A stretch of 64,000 bases of DNA, taken from positions 62,001 to 126,000 of the forward strand of contig CAJNYU010001442.1 in the NCBI GenBank assembly GCA_905331475.1, written 5' to 3'. Source of the stretch: Rotaria socialis. Taxonomy: Eukaryota; Rotifera; Eurotatoria; Philodinida; Philodinidae. The notes below the pieces were generated by a model. The model was not told the DNA's origin and did not search any database. It saw nothing but the letters and a program-made list of their open reading frames with translations. A program made the translations under genes and the position numbers. Positions 43,349 to 55,336 of this stretch are shown in pieces. Position 1 is the first letter of the stretch. The number at the start of each line of letters is the position of its first letter.

Positions 43349-43899
43349 ACAAAATAGATTTCTCAACGGCAATATCTTTTTTTATTTCTTCAAACATCGT
43401 AGCTTATTAAAAAAAACGTAGACTATCCAGTACACTTACTCTAGTATGCCTGATAAACTCGGCATCGAACTCATTGTTTGCATCATGCAATTTGCATGTC
43501 TATTTTCCTTCATTTACTTGCATACCTATGCCATGTTCTCTTGATATAATTATTATTTTTGCTGTATTAACTTCTATATGTTTCAGTAAACCATTTGAAA
43601 TATATATCCTATTCCGTATTTCTTCACGGATATTTATGTTCCTACAGATACAACAACATGAAGATAAGTATATATATATTTATACAATATATTCATATCT
43701 CCTCTACTTTTCCATTTGTCTCTCTTTCTTCTCTAGGTTAAATTCAAAAGGAAATGTTATTTTTCCTCTAAAATCTAGGATTCAGTCAGTGTTCGATGTG
43801 AATTTCTCTTCAAATAAACGCACTCTCCATGAATACTAAATTTAACCTATCAATCTATGATAGAGCAATACTTAATTGAGGCTAAAACATAAACACTGT
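43349..43899. other. 3' flank of the P450 gene
   Basis: No supported gene. The frame at 43474-43839 is AT-rich with repeated ATA runs and is probably chance. Confidence 0.35.
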
Positions 43900-44345
43900 G
43901 TATAACATGGGACCCTCTCGATTGGTCCCCCTTATCAATTAACTCAACTGGTCCCCTTTTAATTGACTCTCAATTCGTTCCTAGTTGATTGATTCTCAAT
44001 TCGCCTCCCGGTTAGCTCGTCCCTATCCAGAAACAAATATAAGAATAATAGTAATCTATAAGGTGAACGATGCTATTGACGAGAATCTTGAGCTTTTTCT
44101 TAATGACCATAAGGGTGGATTGATCACTGATATGCAACTCGCGATTAAATGCGGACGCACTTTGAAGACAAAACTTGTTAAATGATTTTTTTTCTTGTTC
44201 CTTGTATTACTCTTGAATAAAACAGCTGATTGTTGAAAACCATCTGTTTATCAAATTAGTCACCAATTAGTAGCCATTGAATTGGCGGACGAATTTTATG
44301 GGGCGCGAATTTTATGGGGGACGAATTGAGAGTAACACGTATAAC
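43900..44345. mobile_element. Candidate non-autonomous element with AATTCGTCCC subterminal repeats
   Basis: CTCTCAATTCGTTCC and TCTCAATTCGCCTCC at 43970-44010 are inverted relative to GGGGGACGAATTGAGAG and GGGGCGCGAATTTTATGG at 44295-44335. GGTCCCC also repeats near the left end. Inside is a short frame (43985-44185) reading IRIIVIYKVNDAIDENLELF and ending LKTKLVK, not recognised. Limits approximate. Confidence 0.4.
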
Positions 44346-45278
44346 ATGCTTCAATCAAACTAATTTCAATTTGCTCGGGATCATTCAACACAGATCATAG
44401 TTATCTATTAAAACACAATTTCTTTGTAATCAATTTTGACCCATTGTGTAGACATTGATATACTTTTTATCAGAATTTATTGCTCGAACGTATACATCAT
44501 TTTTACTCACCCTTTAATATTTGCGGGAGTGTCACAATTTGATGGATAAACCGTAAATTTAATTTGTATGACTTATTGTATTTTGTGGTAGGCAAAATGA
44601 TAAGTATGTTAATACACTAATAAATACTCTCTTATTTGAATAGCATAGCTCAGGAGAATTGCACTTATTTCAAGGGAAAAAGTGAGTACTCACTCTACTT
44701 CAAAACTAATACTATTAGTGTAGCTGGAGCCTATGTGGATTACGGGCGTGAGAAGTCTATCTTTTCTCTTCGTGAATTTTTTACTATTTTTATGAATCAG
44801 AATCTTCTAAACATCAAATATAACTGAATAGCTCACACAAAACAACGCTCGATGCAAAGACATCATGTTTGTTTTTACTTCAATTCTTCTGACTAGACTT
44901 TATATGCATGTCGTCATTGGAATTCTCCATTGTGCTTATCAAGTTTTCAACAGTGTTGCAATGTGTCCGTCCTTTTCGTTTAATTAATTAATTGAAAAAT
45001 GATGAAAATTTTAGAGGCTCAAAATTAGAATGATGGTTTTCACGATTTTCTCAATGTTGAATAATTAAATATATGATTAAATCCTTTAAATTCAAATGTT
45101 TTGATATGACAACTAATTGTATCGTTTTGCGAAAAAGTGAGACAGACAAAGTTGTGCTAGTTGTAAATTTTATCATAGGCCAGTCTGATGCATTGTTTGT
45201 TAGATTTCTCATTTTGACATAATGATGAATGCTGTTCCATAATTATCTTTCTACAACGCACTGCATGAAGCTAGTGAC
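44346..45278. other. Gene-free stretch
   Basis: No supported gene. The 63-codon frame at 44636-44827 (NSIAQENCTYFKGKSEYSLY) could be an exon but has no partner. Confidence 0.3.
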
Positions 45279-45640
45279 TAGGGGTGCCAGCGTTCCCCGT
45301 TCCCAAGAACGGGAATATGTTGAACGTTCCCATTTCTAGGAACTGGCACGCGTAATAAACTATAGGTTTTTTAGAGATCTTCGCAGAAACCAGCAAGCTG
45401 CTTCATTTCTACTTGTGTTTTACTTGAGGCACTCCTGCGTTCCCGTTTTTAGGAACGAGAACGCTAGCTGAGTTCCTCGTTCCCAGGAGCGCAAATGCGC
45501 AATACATCCTCATACTTAGGAACGGAAACTTCAAATTGAATTTCCTATCGAAGGAATCGGAATCTAGAAATGTGCTCCAATTCCTAGGAACGGGAACGCG
45601 TTCTTGTTCTTAGAAACGGAACGAAGACGCGACACCCCTA
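45279..45640. mobile_element. hAT-type non-autonomous element
   Basis: 362 bp. The ends are TAGGGGTGCCAGCGT and the inverted ACGCGACACCCCTA. They are flanked by CTAGTGAC (45271-45278) and CCAGTGAC (45641-45648), an 8-bp target duplication with one mismatch. TAGGGGTG ends with 8-bp duplications are typical of hAT. The interior repeats TAGGAACGGGAACG-like words in both directions, as expected for transposase subterminal binding sites. Non-coding. Confidence 0.75.
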
Positions 45641-47236
45641 CCAGTGACACATTTTGTATAGACAGCATACAAAAAAAAGAATAAAAATGCAAGTCATCTG
45701 TATTCAAGCTTATGATTTATTAAACGTTTTCTTCTTCAAAAAATATGGTTGGCTACCTTGAATGCATGGAGCCAATCCTAAATTCTGAAACATCTAATGT
45801 TAGCATCATCCAATAGTTATATTTGAGCATGAACAATTGGCTTGATCTTGTTTCTATCTGTGTATGTCCGAAAAGAAGAAGAAAAAGTCAGTAATAAATT
45901 GTACATAGCTAAACTAAAATTAATTTTTAACACCAACAAAGTAATGTAAAATCAAGTACTACTGTGAATTAACTATCATATTTACTCTGCCTTTTATTAT
46001 ACTCATTGCTACATGGATATAGATGCAGTCAGTGAAAATTCAATTGATCAGGGCTTGAAAAAAAGATTATATCTTGTAATAGCAACCACATAAAAATTTG
46101 GCGCTTGAGATTTAGAGTCGAACTTATTCATATTTTTATGTCTGTCTTTTTTTAATATGGCAACGCCGTGATTTTTAATACAATCTATTCTAGATAAATA
46201 CAATCGAAGGTCTCGATGTGTGATAGGATTTGAGAATAGATATGCCTAATTCAAATGAAACAATAACAGTAATAATAATTTCCGTTGGGAAAACAAATGA
46301 AAGGAGCACCCAACGCTAAAAGTCAGTCATCTTTTAAAACACTATCCCATGCTACGATGTACGTTAAGATCATGTAGCAGTATGATTTATTGGTAGTTCA
46401 GAGAAGCATGCTGATAGTCTAAAATATTTATTCGAGATTATTTTTAAGTTCGCAATAAAAATGAACTAATAGTTTATGTGCGATTTTCTTTCGCTATCGT
46501 TTGTTTGATATAATCTTTAGGATATAATTAAGAGCTAAAATTATTATATTTGAAAATTTCGCCTTGTGTCTTTTAAATTAATGTCACATAAATCACCTAT
46601 AAGTATAGAGTGCATTAATAAAACAATATTTTTTTTCTTGTCACTGATTGTCAATATTTATTAAACCATGCATGTTTTCCTTATTTTTACTGACAGTAAA
46701 ATATTCTGCATGCACTTCAATGGTTATCATTTAGAGTCGCGAAAACCTCTGACAGGTCTGTTTGCCATGATATCTGCATTCTTTGCATAATATCATTACT
46801 TTGCTCGAGCTACAATAATTTCTTTGTGAATTATTCAATTAGTTTATTAGAGAAAATTTTGAATGTTTGCTAATAATTGTTAAATTGAGAATTGGTTTTG
46901 AAAATAAAAATGAAAATAAATCATTGATTTAAGAATTTGGCAATTACAAAAACGTTTTTTCGTACTAAAATTTTGATGATTTTTACGCACGGCTTTACTC
47001 GTGCAATCAATCAAAATGTCAAGGATATCAATTAAATGAATGACATTGCAGTCCATCGTCTGAGGTTATTTCTCGATAAGTTCACTGACTTTGCTCTACT
47101 TAATGTTTTTATAAAACTTGCACGACGATAATAGTAAATATTTTGGCAGTGATTTTCTTTCAAATAACATGTGTACTAAGAACAAAATCAGGCATTTCTT
47201 TGGATAATCAGTATTTTTGCAGCTGATCTTAGCTCC
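45641..47236. other. Gene-free stretch
   Basis: AT-rich with no supported frame or repeat in 1.6 kb, up to the promoter of the next gene. Confidence 0.35.
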
Positions 47237-47244
47237 TATAAATA
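47237..47244 (+). promoter_or_regulatory. TATA box of secreted-protein gene A
   Basis: TATAAATA lies 81 bp before the start codon. The paralogue has the same octamer 66 bp before its start, and both are followed by CCTGTCTCAAT/TCTGTTCAAT, probably the initiator. Confidence 0.6.
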
Positions 47245-47317
47245 TGAAAGAGATCTGTTCAATCGTTTTAAACCCCCAAGATTATCTCCAAAGTAACATA
47301 TCATTATTGGTAAAGCT

Positions 47318-48080
47318 ATGTCTTCATCATCTAAAGTGGTCATTCGATTAATGATGCTGCTGTTGATTTTGCTTGTATCCCAGTCAAATGCGAATCAATT
47401 TAAAAGTGATAATATGTGCAGCATAACACGAGAGGTTTTATGTGTCAAACAAGTTTTCGAGATTATAACAACAACGGTTAAAATTATAGCGCGAACGATA
47501 AGTGAAGTTGAAACGAATATTGTAAGCTCAGACGCTAACATTGACACAGTCAACCACATTTTCAAACAGCAACTCTATAAAATTCGTGACCAGTTACCCA
47601 CACGCCAATATCATACAAAGCTTTTAAGACTGAATAATATTAACAAAGTAGTAATTTTATAAACTTTTTTCAATTTCTTTTAACTTATCTTTTTCTTCTC
47701 CTCTATAGGCATATTTAATTCATTTACTTTTGGAAGCACATGATGCTATGAGTTTTTATTATAATTCCATTGATGATATATTAAATGTAAGTTTTGTATC
47801 TTCATCAAATGTTCAGCTAAAACAAATTCAAGATAATCTAAGATATGAAATTATTTGTGAATATCGTAGCGTGTTAAATGTTTATTCCCATGAATGGACA
47901 CCAATTAATCATATAAATCGGTTAGAGTTTGCACCAACAACATATCCTAGTACTCCATCTTTTACTCATAATTATCAATCGATCTTTGTTGTTAAAATAT
48001 TGAACGAATGGATGAAACTTATTGATTCAGTTATAATCAAGCTCAAAGCAGAAAATTTTCTAACTGCCAACGCATCGTAA
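47318..48080 (+). CDS. Lineage-specific small secreted protein A (two exons)
   Basis: Exons 47318-47647 and 47709-48080 join in phase 0 (AAA|GTAGTA to CTCTATAG), giving 233 aa. A signal peptide (VIRLMMLLLILLVSQSNA) precedes a helical protein with conserved marks shared with the copy at 56053-56829: NMC-x-(I/A)TREVLCV at the start, LLLE(A/G)HDAMSFYYNSI, and IC(E/Q)YRSVLNVYS(H/Y)EW. Three shared Cys. No known family is recognised. The pair flanks two methyltransferase copies, so the neighbourhood was duplicated together. It looks like an extracellular helical protein of unknown role. Confidence 0.75.
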
Positions 48081-48511
48081 ATAACAACTAAACAACTCCT
48101 CATTCTATTTTATTTCATCTGTATAAGTTATAACTAAGGCTGATACCTTTTGAAAAAATAAATGAAAGCAATCCTATCAAATAAACTAAAATAATCTATT
48201 CAGTTAATATAAAAATAAAAATAGTTGTCTTGCTATTTGACGACTAGAAATGTTTTTCGTCTACTTTTTAATACTTTCACTTGAATAATCATGTGTACAA
48301 TGAGTCTGCCTGGGATTAGATTGCCGCTAAAAACAATCTATTATCTTTAAAATCAACGTTGAATAAGAAATTCTTTTTCAAAAATTTTGAAGACAATTGT
48401 CTATAAAAAAAAATAGTAATTTAAGAAAGACCAAGATTCATAAAGTCTTTCCCAAATGAATATTGCACAGTAAAAATATGTCAGTAATATTATGTTGCAA
48501 TTTTGACGTAC
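48081..48511. other. Intergenic stretch
   Basis: Follows secreted-protein gene A; an AATAAA lies near 48158. No gene. Confidence 0.3.
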
Positions 48512-48667
48512 CAAATGAATGATTTGTATTTCCGCCAGCATTCATCTTATAGTTTTCCTGTATAACTATACGGCTCGCATGAACACAAATTGCAACTTGT
48601 GTTGGAGACGGACAAGTTTTGTCTTCATTGAATTGCCAAGCCCTATCAATTTCGCAGAATATCATGG
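48512..48667 (-). CDS. Probable exon of an unplaced minus-strand gene
   Basis: Bounded by an acceptor (TTTTTACTAG) and a donor (TTTG|GTACGT). It encodes MIFCEIDRAWQFNEDKTCPS then PTQVAICVHASRIVI and ends NAGGNTNHSF. The text is protein-like with three Cys. Neighbouring exons were not found. Confidence 0.3.
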
Positions 48668-49609
48668 CTAGTAAAAAGTTACTATTTGATTAACGCAAAT
48701 AATAAATTTTTACGGCATACTATCTTTTCTCCCTCTGATATATAAACTCACATTTTTCTAAATTAACAGTGTTAGGATACAGAACGAAAGAATTTATCAG
48801 AGGAATACAATGTGAAAGAAAACAGAAACGGTTTCTTTCTTCATTTGAATTTTACTCAACAATTGAAAATGATGCCCTGACGATGGTAGTGTGCGAGCGA
48901 GAGTCATCTGCGACAAACAGTACGCCCATATGGAATCCATATAGTGAAAAGACTACAAAAAACATTTTTTAAGTACATTTCACCATAAAATGAAATTCAT
49001 ATATTGGCAATGGTGCAATAATCATTTCGGGAGAGAGAAAGTTTCATTTGATCTGATTTTCATTCCGTGGACAATGTGAATGAGTCCATCAGTGCTTCAA
49101 AGTTGTCAATTATTGAAATCAAAACTTGTTTTCTATTCAAGTGATTGAATTCCCTGCTTTCTTTAAAATATTGAGAGTAAATAAACACTGGAATTTCTTT
49201 CTTTTCTCTCGAACTCAAATAAAAATGACGGTGTACAAAAAAACTTCGGAAGCATCACATGATTACTTTTTATTATTTCCAAAATACACTATATCTCGCG
49301 AGGTTTCCATTACGATTTTTTGACAGCTAAATTCAAACTGAAGATATAACATGCCAGAAAGCATCGCGAACCAAGACAAAGTGTTCAAAATTAAGCCTTT
49401 CGAAATGAATTATTTGATTTTTTCATTGAAAATACATCACACAGTGGCTCCTAATCTTGTATTCGATTGTGTTCAGTTCGATCAAAGTTTTCACAGTAAC
49501 AAGCCGAACAACCATCATCTCCGATTTTAATTTACTTCAGAGTCATATTGACTTCCAAGATACTGTAGCGCAAAAACACAGGAGTTCTCTTCACAGTACG
49601 TTTATTCGG
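48668..49609 (+). promoter_or_regulatory. Upstream region and 5' UTR exon of TylF-like gene 1
   Basis: No separate gene is firm; a frame at 48769-48972 is unconvincing. The 5' UTR exon ends at 49609 (TTATTCG|GTAAGT by the window reading). Parts of 49130-49400 resemble 53520-53780 upstream of the second copy, so regulatory DNA was duplicated too. Confidence 0.4.
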
Positions 49610-49690
49610 GTAAGTATTGACCTGCAGAATGTTTCGAGGCTCTTTCGAAGTTTATCTAGCTCTTTTGCTCATCTAAAACCAATATTTCAG
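49610..49690 (+). other. 5' UTR intron of TylF-like gene 1
   Basis: Donor GTAAGTATT and acceptor AATATTTCAG frame 81 bp that end 82 bp before the start codon. The second gene copy keeps the same acceptor context (ATATTTTAG, then ATATTAACCTGCTGATTCTT). Confidence 0.55.
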
Positions 49691-49771
49691 ATATTATCCT
49701 GCTGATTCTTCCACTTCATCATCGTTCTTCTCGTAGAAAGACAAGGCTTTCAGATCAAACACAAAACTGAA

Positions 49772-51125
49772 ATGGGTCTCTCGTTCATTCATGGCATCGC
49801 TGTAGGAATAGTATTTACATTTATCATACTATTCACTAAATTCTACCATCCCTCACCATCCGTATCTTACTCTACCAACAACATCACCAATCGAACCTCA
49901 GATTTGCATCATGTTACTAATATTTCATATGAAGGCTATCAATTTTTCGTATTTTCTCATGAATCTCCCATGGTTCGTGCATATCTTGACGTCGTTCGGG
50001 ATACTGTGTGTGGCTTAGCTCTTCGCACACGAGAACGTGCCTACAGTTTTGATAGTCAAGTGCGCCCAATGGTTATTAGCCAACGCATAAAAGGTTTAGA
50101 TTGGCCACTAACTGGCATTACTATGGTTGGACAGAGACGACTGATAAATATCGAATGGGCTATCAGATTCGTTATTGCAAATGATGTGATGGGCGATTTT
50201 ATTGAATGTGGTGTTTGGAGAGGTGGAAGTTCAGTGTTCGCTCGTGCTATACTAAAAGCTTTGAATAATAATGATAGACATGTGTGGGTAGCTGATTCAT
50301 TTCAAGGACTACCAAAAGCGAGAACGCCAAATGATCATGATCATTGGTCGAAAATGGAATATTTAAAGGTATTCATTTAGGCATCTATTAGCGAACGAAT
50401 AAAAGGTTCAGATTGGCCACTAACTGGCATTACTATGGTTGGACAGAGACGATTGATAAATATCGAATGGGCTATCAGATTCGTTATTGCAAATAATGTG
50501 ATGGGCGATTTTATTGAATGTGGTGTTTGGAGAGGTGGAAGTTCAGTGTTCGCTCGTGCTATACTAAAAGCTTTGAATAATAATGATAGACATGTGTGGT
50601 TAGCTGATTCATTTCAAGGACTACCAAAAGCGAGAACGCCAAATGATCATGATCATTGGTCGAAAATGGAATATTTAAAGGTATTCATTTAGGCATCTGA
50701 AAAGAACAAGTTGTTATATTTATGCATTTTAGGTATCACTTGAAGAAGTTCAGACAAATTTTCGGTCATTTAATTTACTCGACGATCGTGTTCATTTTTG
50801 TAAAGGATATTTCGTTGATTCCCTTCCACGCTGTAATGTTTCTCGAATAGCTGTTTTTCGAATGGATGGCGACATGTACGAATCGACTATGGATCAACTC
50901 TTTAATTTATATTCAAAATTACAGATCGGTGGCGTTATTATCATCGATGATTATACAATTTCAGATTGCTTTCGAGCTATAGTCGATTTTCGAAAGTGGC
51001 ATAATATAACAGAAGAGATTCTATCTATTCCAGGCGATGTAGCAGGCCGGTGTTGGATAAAAAGAAAAAGCATTCAATTACAAATGGAACAATATTTACG
51101 ATTACTACCAACGACAAAAAGCTGA
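49772..51125 (+). CDS. TylF-type O-methyltransferase, type II membrane protein (copy 1)
   Basis: Exons 49772-50368 and 50733-51125 join in phase 0 (AAAG|GTATTC to CATTTTAG), giving 329 aa. An N-terminal anchor (FIHGIAVGIVFTFIILFTKF) is followed by NITN and NRTS glycosylation sites. The catalytic domain matches the TylF/macrocin O-methyltransferase family: ECGVWRGGSS (S-adenosylmethionine loop), VADSFQGLPKA, LDDRVHFCKGYF, RMDGDMYEST (metal Asp) and GGVIIIDDY. Such enzymes methylate sugar or polyketide hydroxyls in bacteria; a membrane-anchored lumenal version could act on glycans. Bacterial origin is plausible but unproven. The intron contains a 312-bp copy of the 3' end of exon 1. Confidence 0.82.
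50075..50698 (+). repeat. 312-bp tandem duplication inside TylF-like gene 1
   Basis: Unit 1 is about 50075-50386 and unit 2 about 50387-50698, differing at only a few bases. Each holds the exon text from KGLDWPLTG or KGSDWPLTG to KMEYLK plus the donor and the start of the intron. Splicing from the first donor to 50733 would leave unit 2 inside the intron. A 23-bp gap between the first donor and any unit 2 acceptor is too short for an intron, so unit 2 is probably unused. Confidence 0.8.
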
Positions 51126-53205
51126 ATGGTATAAACGTTGGACATTAATTTTGGATGGGACATCGGATATCCGAGATAGGCTTAGTAAAAGATGACATTT
51201 TGAAATTTTAATGAGATAAGCATAACTGTTCCGAAACATGGAAAATATCTGTTGATGCTCATTATTATCTACCGTAGTGCCGCTGTTGCTATGTGAAGAG
51301 TATTTTTTAGGATAAGGCAAACTATAAAATGAACAAAAAACATGTTGGAATTACACTTATTACGTTCAATGAGTAATGTAATTAATAGTCAAAGAGATTT
51401 TAAAAAGAACGACTTGCACTCTGTAAAATAGAAAATAATATGTCTGTCACAAGTTCTGTAATCAAGCAGTTAACATCTGGGGAATATAATAGAATATAAA
51501 AATTTTTTTAACGATCGTAAATGTAGATATCAATAATAGTAATCATGGGGAATAGAAACGATAGTGGCTGAAGATGAAATAACAGATGCTATTATCTTGA
51601 CACCAAATGCTAGACAAAATTATATGTGTATCGATCTGATACAGATCGAATGCATATTTATTGGACCAGTGCCCAATGTGGACGTAGAGTATATGAAAAA
51701 CCAGAGAGAAAATACGAGTGCACAATGCTATTACGATAGAAGTTACATCATTTTAATTTTAGTTATGTATATGGACCGTCTCTCTGGTCGCGTGTAAATC
51801 AATCGTATATATTCTTGAGATGTCAACACCGTCGGCTAACTACATATCAACATCGGAAAATGCAATTTGACATTCATTTAAGAAAAATATTCGAAGTCAA
51901 CATCCATTCATAATGGAAGATATTCCATCATTACTTCTGAAAACGTTTTTTTTCTGCATACATTCGACTGGGACTTAAAATGCGCATCCTTAATCTCAGA
52001 TGTGACCCCGCTAAAAACACGCTTACTATTTATTGTACTGTTGATATTTCACGTAATAAAAACAGAGAAAACAATTTTACTAAATAAATAAATAGCGATG
52101 TACTTCGCTAGTGCTCTTTTGATCGGCAGTATACTGTGAGATGGATACTGCCTAAAATTATGAATTATTTTCATTGATTGTAAATGAACTAATATTTTAA
52201 TACGCTGAGCTCTCACCATGATCCATATTTGCGTGTCGTAAAAAATCAAAATTATCTTTCTTTCCGTTTTTGTATGCATATATTTCGTACAAAACAATTA
52301 ATTCATAGAAATGATCAAGCTGCTGAACAATCTAACAGAGCTAATCTTTAATACTAAGCTATGAAGAAGTATCATCATTTAGCATTCGCAATAAATTTAT
52401 TTTCGAATATCATATAACTCGCAGCAAGTGACTTGTATTCACAACCAATATTTTAAATTCATGTTGCAGTAGTCAATGAATAATTTATGGTGAAGAAAAA
52501 TCTAGAAATTCGTATAATTTATCTCTTGTTTCATCTCGGTCGACGTGAAGAAAATTTATCCAATTGAATAAGACACGAATAAAGCTGATTCCGTTAAATG
52601 AATAAAAATATGACTGCTTATATTGTGTGTGGTGATATCGTTCAGCTGATTAATGAAAATTCCACATTTGCGATTTGTAAAGGATGAAAAATGAATATCT
52701 GGTTGCATTGAAAACTAACCATTGCTAATCGGAGAAACACGACTCGGAATAAATTACAGAAATAATTACTCGTAACTCGTTAACTATTTTCTTTTAAACA
52801 AAATTCGTGCTTCGCACAAATATCGTATTAAAATTTCATTCTAACGCGATCTACGTTACTGAATACAAGCTTCTTCATCGTTAAAAGAATATTGAAATTC
52901 TCGTTCAGTTTCTGCATCTGTGTATTGATATGTTCCGAAGAATAAAAGAAAAGAAATACATTTTTTCATTTCCTTAAAAGCTATTGCTAAGTCATTTCGA
53001 CGTACGGCGTAATCAATTTACGTTTCTTTTATAGTCGTTCATTCATGACTCGAGAGGCGTGATGAAAGGAAGAACCAGCCATTAATATATCATGACGTTT
53101 TTTTTTCTCTTTCGTTTCTTTCCTTTGTACACTTTAAAGATATCAACATTTCGTAATATTCGACTCCAATACGACTTATAATTATCCGTGATCTCTCTCA
53201 TTAAT
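51126..53205. other. Gene-free stretch
   Basis: No supported gene in about 2 kb. Small frames (51543-51797) overlap on both strands. Confidence 0.35.
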
Positions 53206-53291
53206 ATATATATATATAAACAGGGTATCAAGTCAGTTACACACGGTAATTTCTCATTAAGCAAACAGTCATACAGTTCTGGAAGCAAAGA
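53206..53291 (+). promoter_or_regulatory. Candidate promoter and 5' UTR exon of TylF-like gene 2
   Basis: TATATATATATAAACAGGG (about 53206-53224) lies about 25-30 bp before a possible start region, followed by a short exon ending at a strong donor (AAAGAT|GTAAGTATA at 53292). The matching acceptor would be ATATTTTAG at about 54264, giving a 5' UTR intron of about 970 bp. Confidence 0.4.
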
Positions 53292-53964
53292 TGTAAGTAT
53301 ACACTAGCTACTTGAAAAATTTGACATTCTGCAGTACAAAAAAAATAGATCAATTTAGTTTCTAAAATCAGGTATAAATATGAAACCATCCGTATTGTGA
53401 CCTATATCTTTAAGCAAAAAAAAGCACGAGAGCTTAATTTGATTTGATCTGATAATCATGCAATTCACCTATGAATATCGTACAAAAATCATGAACATTA
53501 CCCTTTAAACGCTTTAACTTTTTAAAATTTAAATCGATGCACTCCCTGTTCTCTTTAAATGAACTAGAGTAACTGTAGGAATGTTTCTTTTCTCTAGCAC
53601 TCAAATAAAAAATATACTGAACGCAAAAGCTTCATCAAATCATATTTGCTGATCAGCACAATGTACTCGATCTCTAAATCTTTGCATTATGATTATTTGA
53701 CAAATAAATTGAAACTAATGACATAATATAAAAGAAAAATAATGATAAAGAAGTCAAATTGTTCAAAATTAAGCGATTTAGTCTGTTTAAAATTCAAACT
53801 CACTTGATCCTTCTCATATAGTATCTTATGTTAAATTCAGTCCACATTTTTGCAGCGAAAACCAAATAAATGAAAGTGTTCGATTTTACTTTACTTCGAG
53901 TGAATATTGCCTTACACATAACATAGTGAAAGAGTGTCCTTACCTAAGCGTGACATCAGTATTA

Positions 53965-54096
53965 TCGTCTTATCTATGTTGTGATTACTTTATTGTCTAT
54001 GCCGTGATAACCTTCTTATCAATGTTGTGGTTACCTTCGTGTCTATGCTGTGATAACCTTCTTATCAATGTTGTGATTACCTTCGTGTCTATGCTG
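53965..54096. repeat. 46-bp minisatellite, about 2.7 copies
   Basis: Unit GTCTATGC(C/T)GTGATAACC then TTCTTATCAATGTTGTG(A/G)TTACCTTCGT, with starts at 53995, 54041 and 54087. A partial, diverged copy precedes it. It lies in the presumed 5' UTR intron of TylF-like gene 2. Confidence 0.8.
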
Positions 54097-54346
54097 CTGA
54101 AGGACATTCCTCTCATCATTTAAAAGGGATGAGAAAAATATTTGAGAGTGCGCTGGCATGTGTGACACTTTACCCTACACTTCTAAATAAACAATCCGGT
54201 AACAACTAAAAATCGTTACAGAAAGGTCGAAAAACATTTCTATAGTGAACCATCAATATTTTAGATATTAACCTGCTGATTCTTCCACTTCATCATGGTT
54301 CTTCTCGTAGAAAGACAGCGACGTCAGACCGAACACAAAAACTGAA

Positions 54347-55096
54347 ATGGCTCTCTCTTTCATTCATGGCATCGCTGTAGGAATAATATTTACATTTATC
54401 GCACTATTCACTAAATTCTACCGTCTCACACCATTCGTATCTTACTCTACTAACAACATCACCAATCGAACCTCAGATTTACGTCACGTTACTAATATTT
54501 CATATGAAGGCTATCAATTTTTCGTATTTTCTCATGAATCTCCCATGGTTCGTGCATATCTTGACGTCGTTCGGGATACTGTCTGTGGCTTAACTCTTCG
54601 CACACGAGAACGTGCCTACAGTTCTGATAGTCAAGCGCGCCCAATGGATATTGGCCAACGCATAAAAGGTTTAGATTGGCCACTAACTGGCATTACTATG
54701 GTTGGACAGAGACGACTGATAAATATCGAATGGGCTATCAGATTCGTTATTGCAAATGATGTGATGGGTGATTTTATTGAATGTGGTGTTTGGAGAGGTG
54801 GAAGTTCAGTGTTCGCTCGTGCTATACTAAAAGCTTTGGATAATAATGATAGACATGTGTGGTTAGCTGATTCATTTCAAGGACTACCAAAAGCGAGAAC
54901 GACAAATGATAACGATGATTGGTCGAAAATGGAATATTTAAAGGTATTCATTTAGGGGTCTGAAAAGAACAAGTTGTTATATTTATGTATTTTAGGTATC
55001 ACTTGAAGAAGTTCAGACAAATTTTCGGTCGTTTTATTTACTCGACGATCGTGTTCATTTTTGTAAAGGATATTTCGTTGATTCCCTTCCACGTTG
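54347..55096 (+). pseudogene. TylF-type O-methyltransferase copy 2, interrupted at an ambiguous base
   Basis: Exon 1 (54347-54943) is nearly identical to copy 1 and keeps the anchor, ECGVWRGGSS and the donor AAAG|GTATTC. It lacks the 312-bp duplication. Exon 2 starts at 54996 after the acceptor GTATTTTAG and follows copy 1 to SLPR at 55095, then hits the N at 55097. Beyond it the sequence is unrelated, so the metal-binding and IIIDDY parts are missing. Either the gene is truncated in the genome or the assembly joined two sequences here. Confidence 0.75.
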
Positions 55097-55097
55097 N
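55097..55097. other. Ambiguous base (N) at a breakpoint
   Basis: Homology to TylF-like copy 1 stops exactly at this base. Confidence 0.85.
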
Positions 55098-55201
55098 TGA
55101 TGTTTACTGCAAAATTAAGTTTTGGTTTCACTGAAACGACATGTTCTTCTCTGCTGTTTCTGCAAACGAAAAAAACATTTTTTTTTTGTTTTACCGACAG
55201 C

Positions 55202-55336
55202 TTAACGGCAGAAGAGATATTTAGGTACATTTTGATTGATTGCCATGATAACTGTGTGAAGATGTATCCAACATGTTTTGGAAGAGTAATCGCAACTGGC
55301 CAAGCAATTGTTGATGCAACTCGTTGTTCGTCATAA
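55202..55336 (+). CDS. 3' exon fragment of an unidentified gene
   Basis: After an acceptor-like TTTTTTTTTGTTTTACCGACAG, the frame reads LTAEEIFRYILIDCHDNCVK then MYPTCFGRVIATGQAIVDAT and RCSS, stop. It is protein-like with three Cys. Its own upstream exons are absent, as expected if the N at 55097 joins unrelated sequence. Confidence 0.35.
   Translation, partial: LTAEEIFRYILIDCHDNCVKMYPTCFGRVIATGQAIVDATRCSS

Noticed and set aside
50387-50692. A mutually exclusive alternative exon in the TylF-like gene
   Set aside because: The only acceptor-like AG lies about 23 bp after the first donor, too close for an intron; a silent duplicate fits better.
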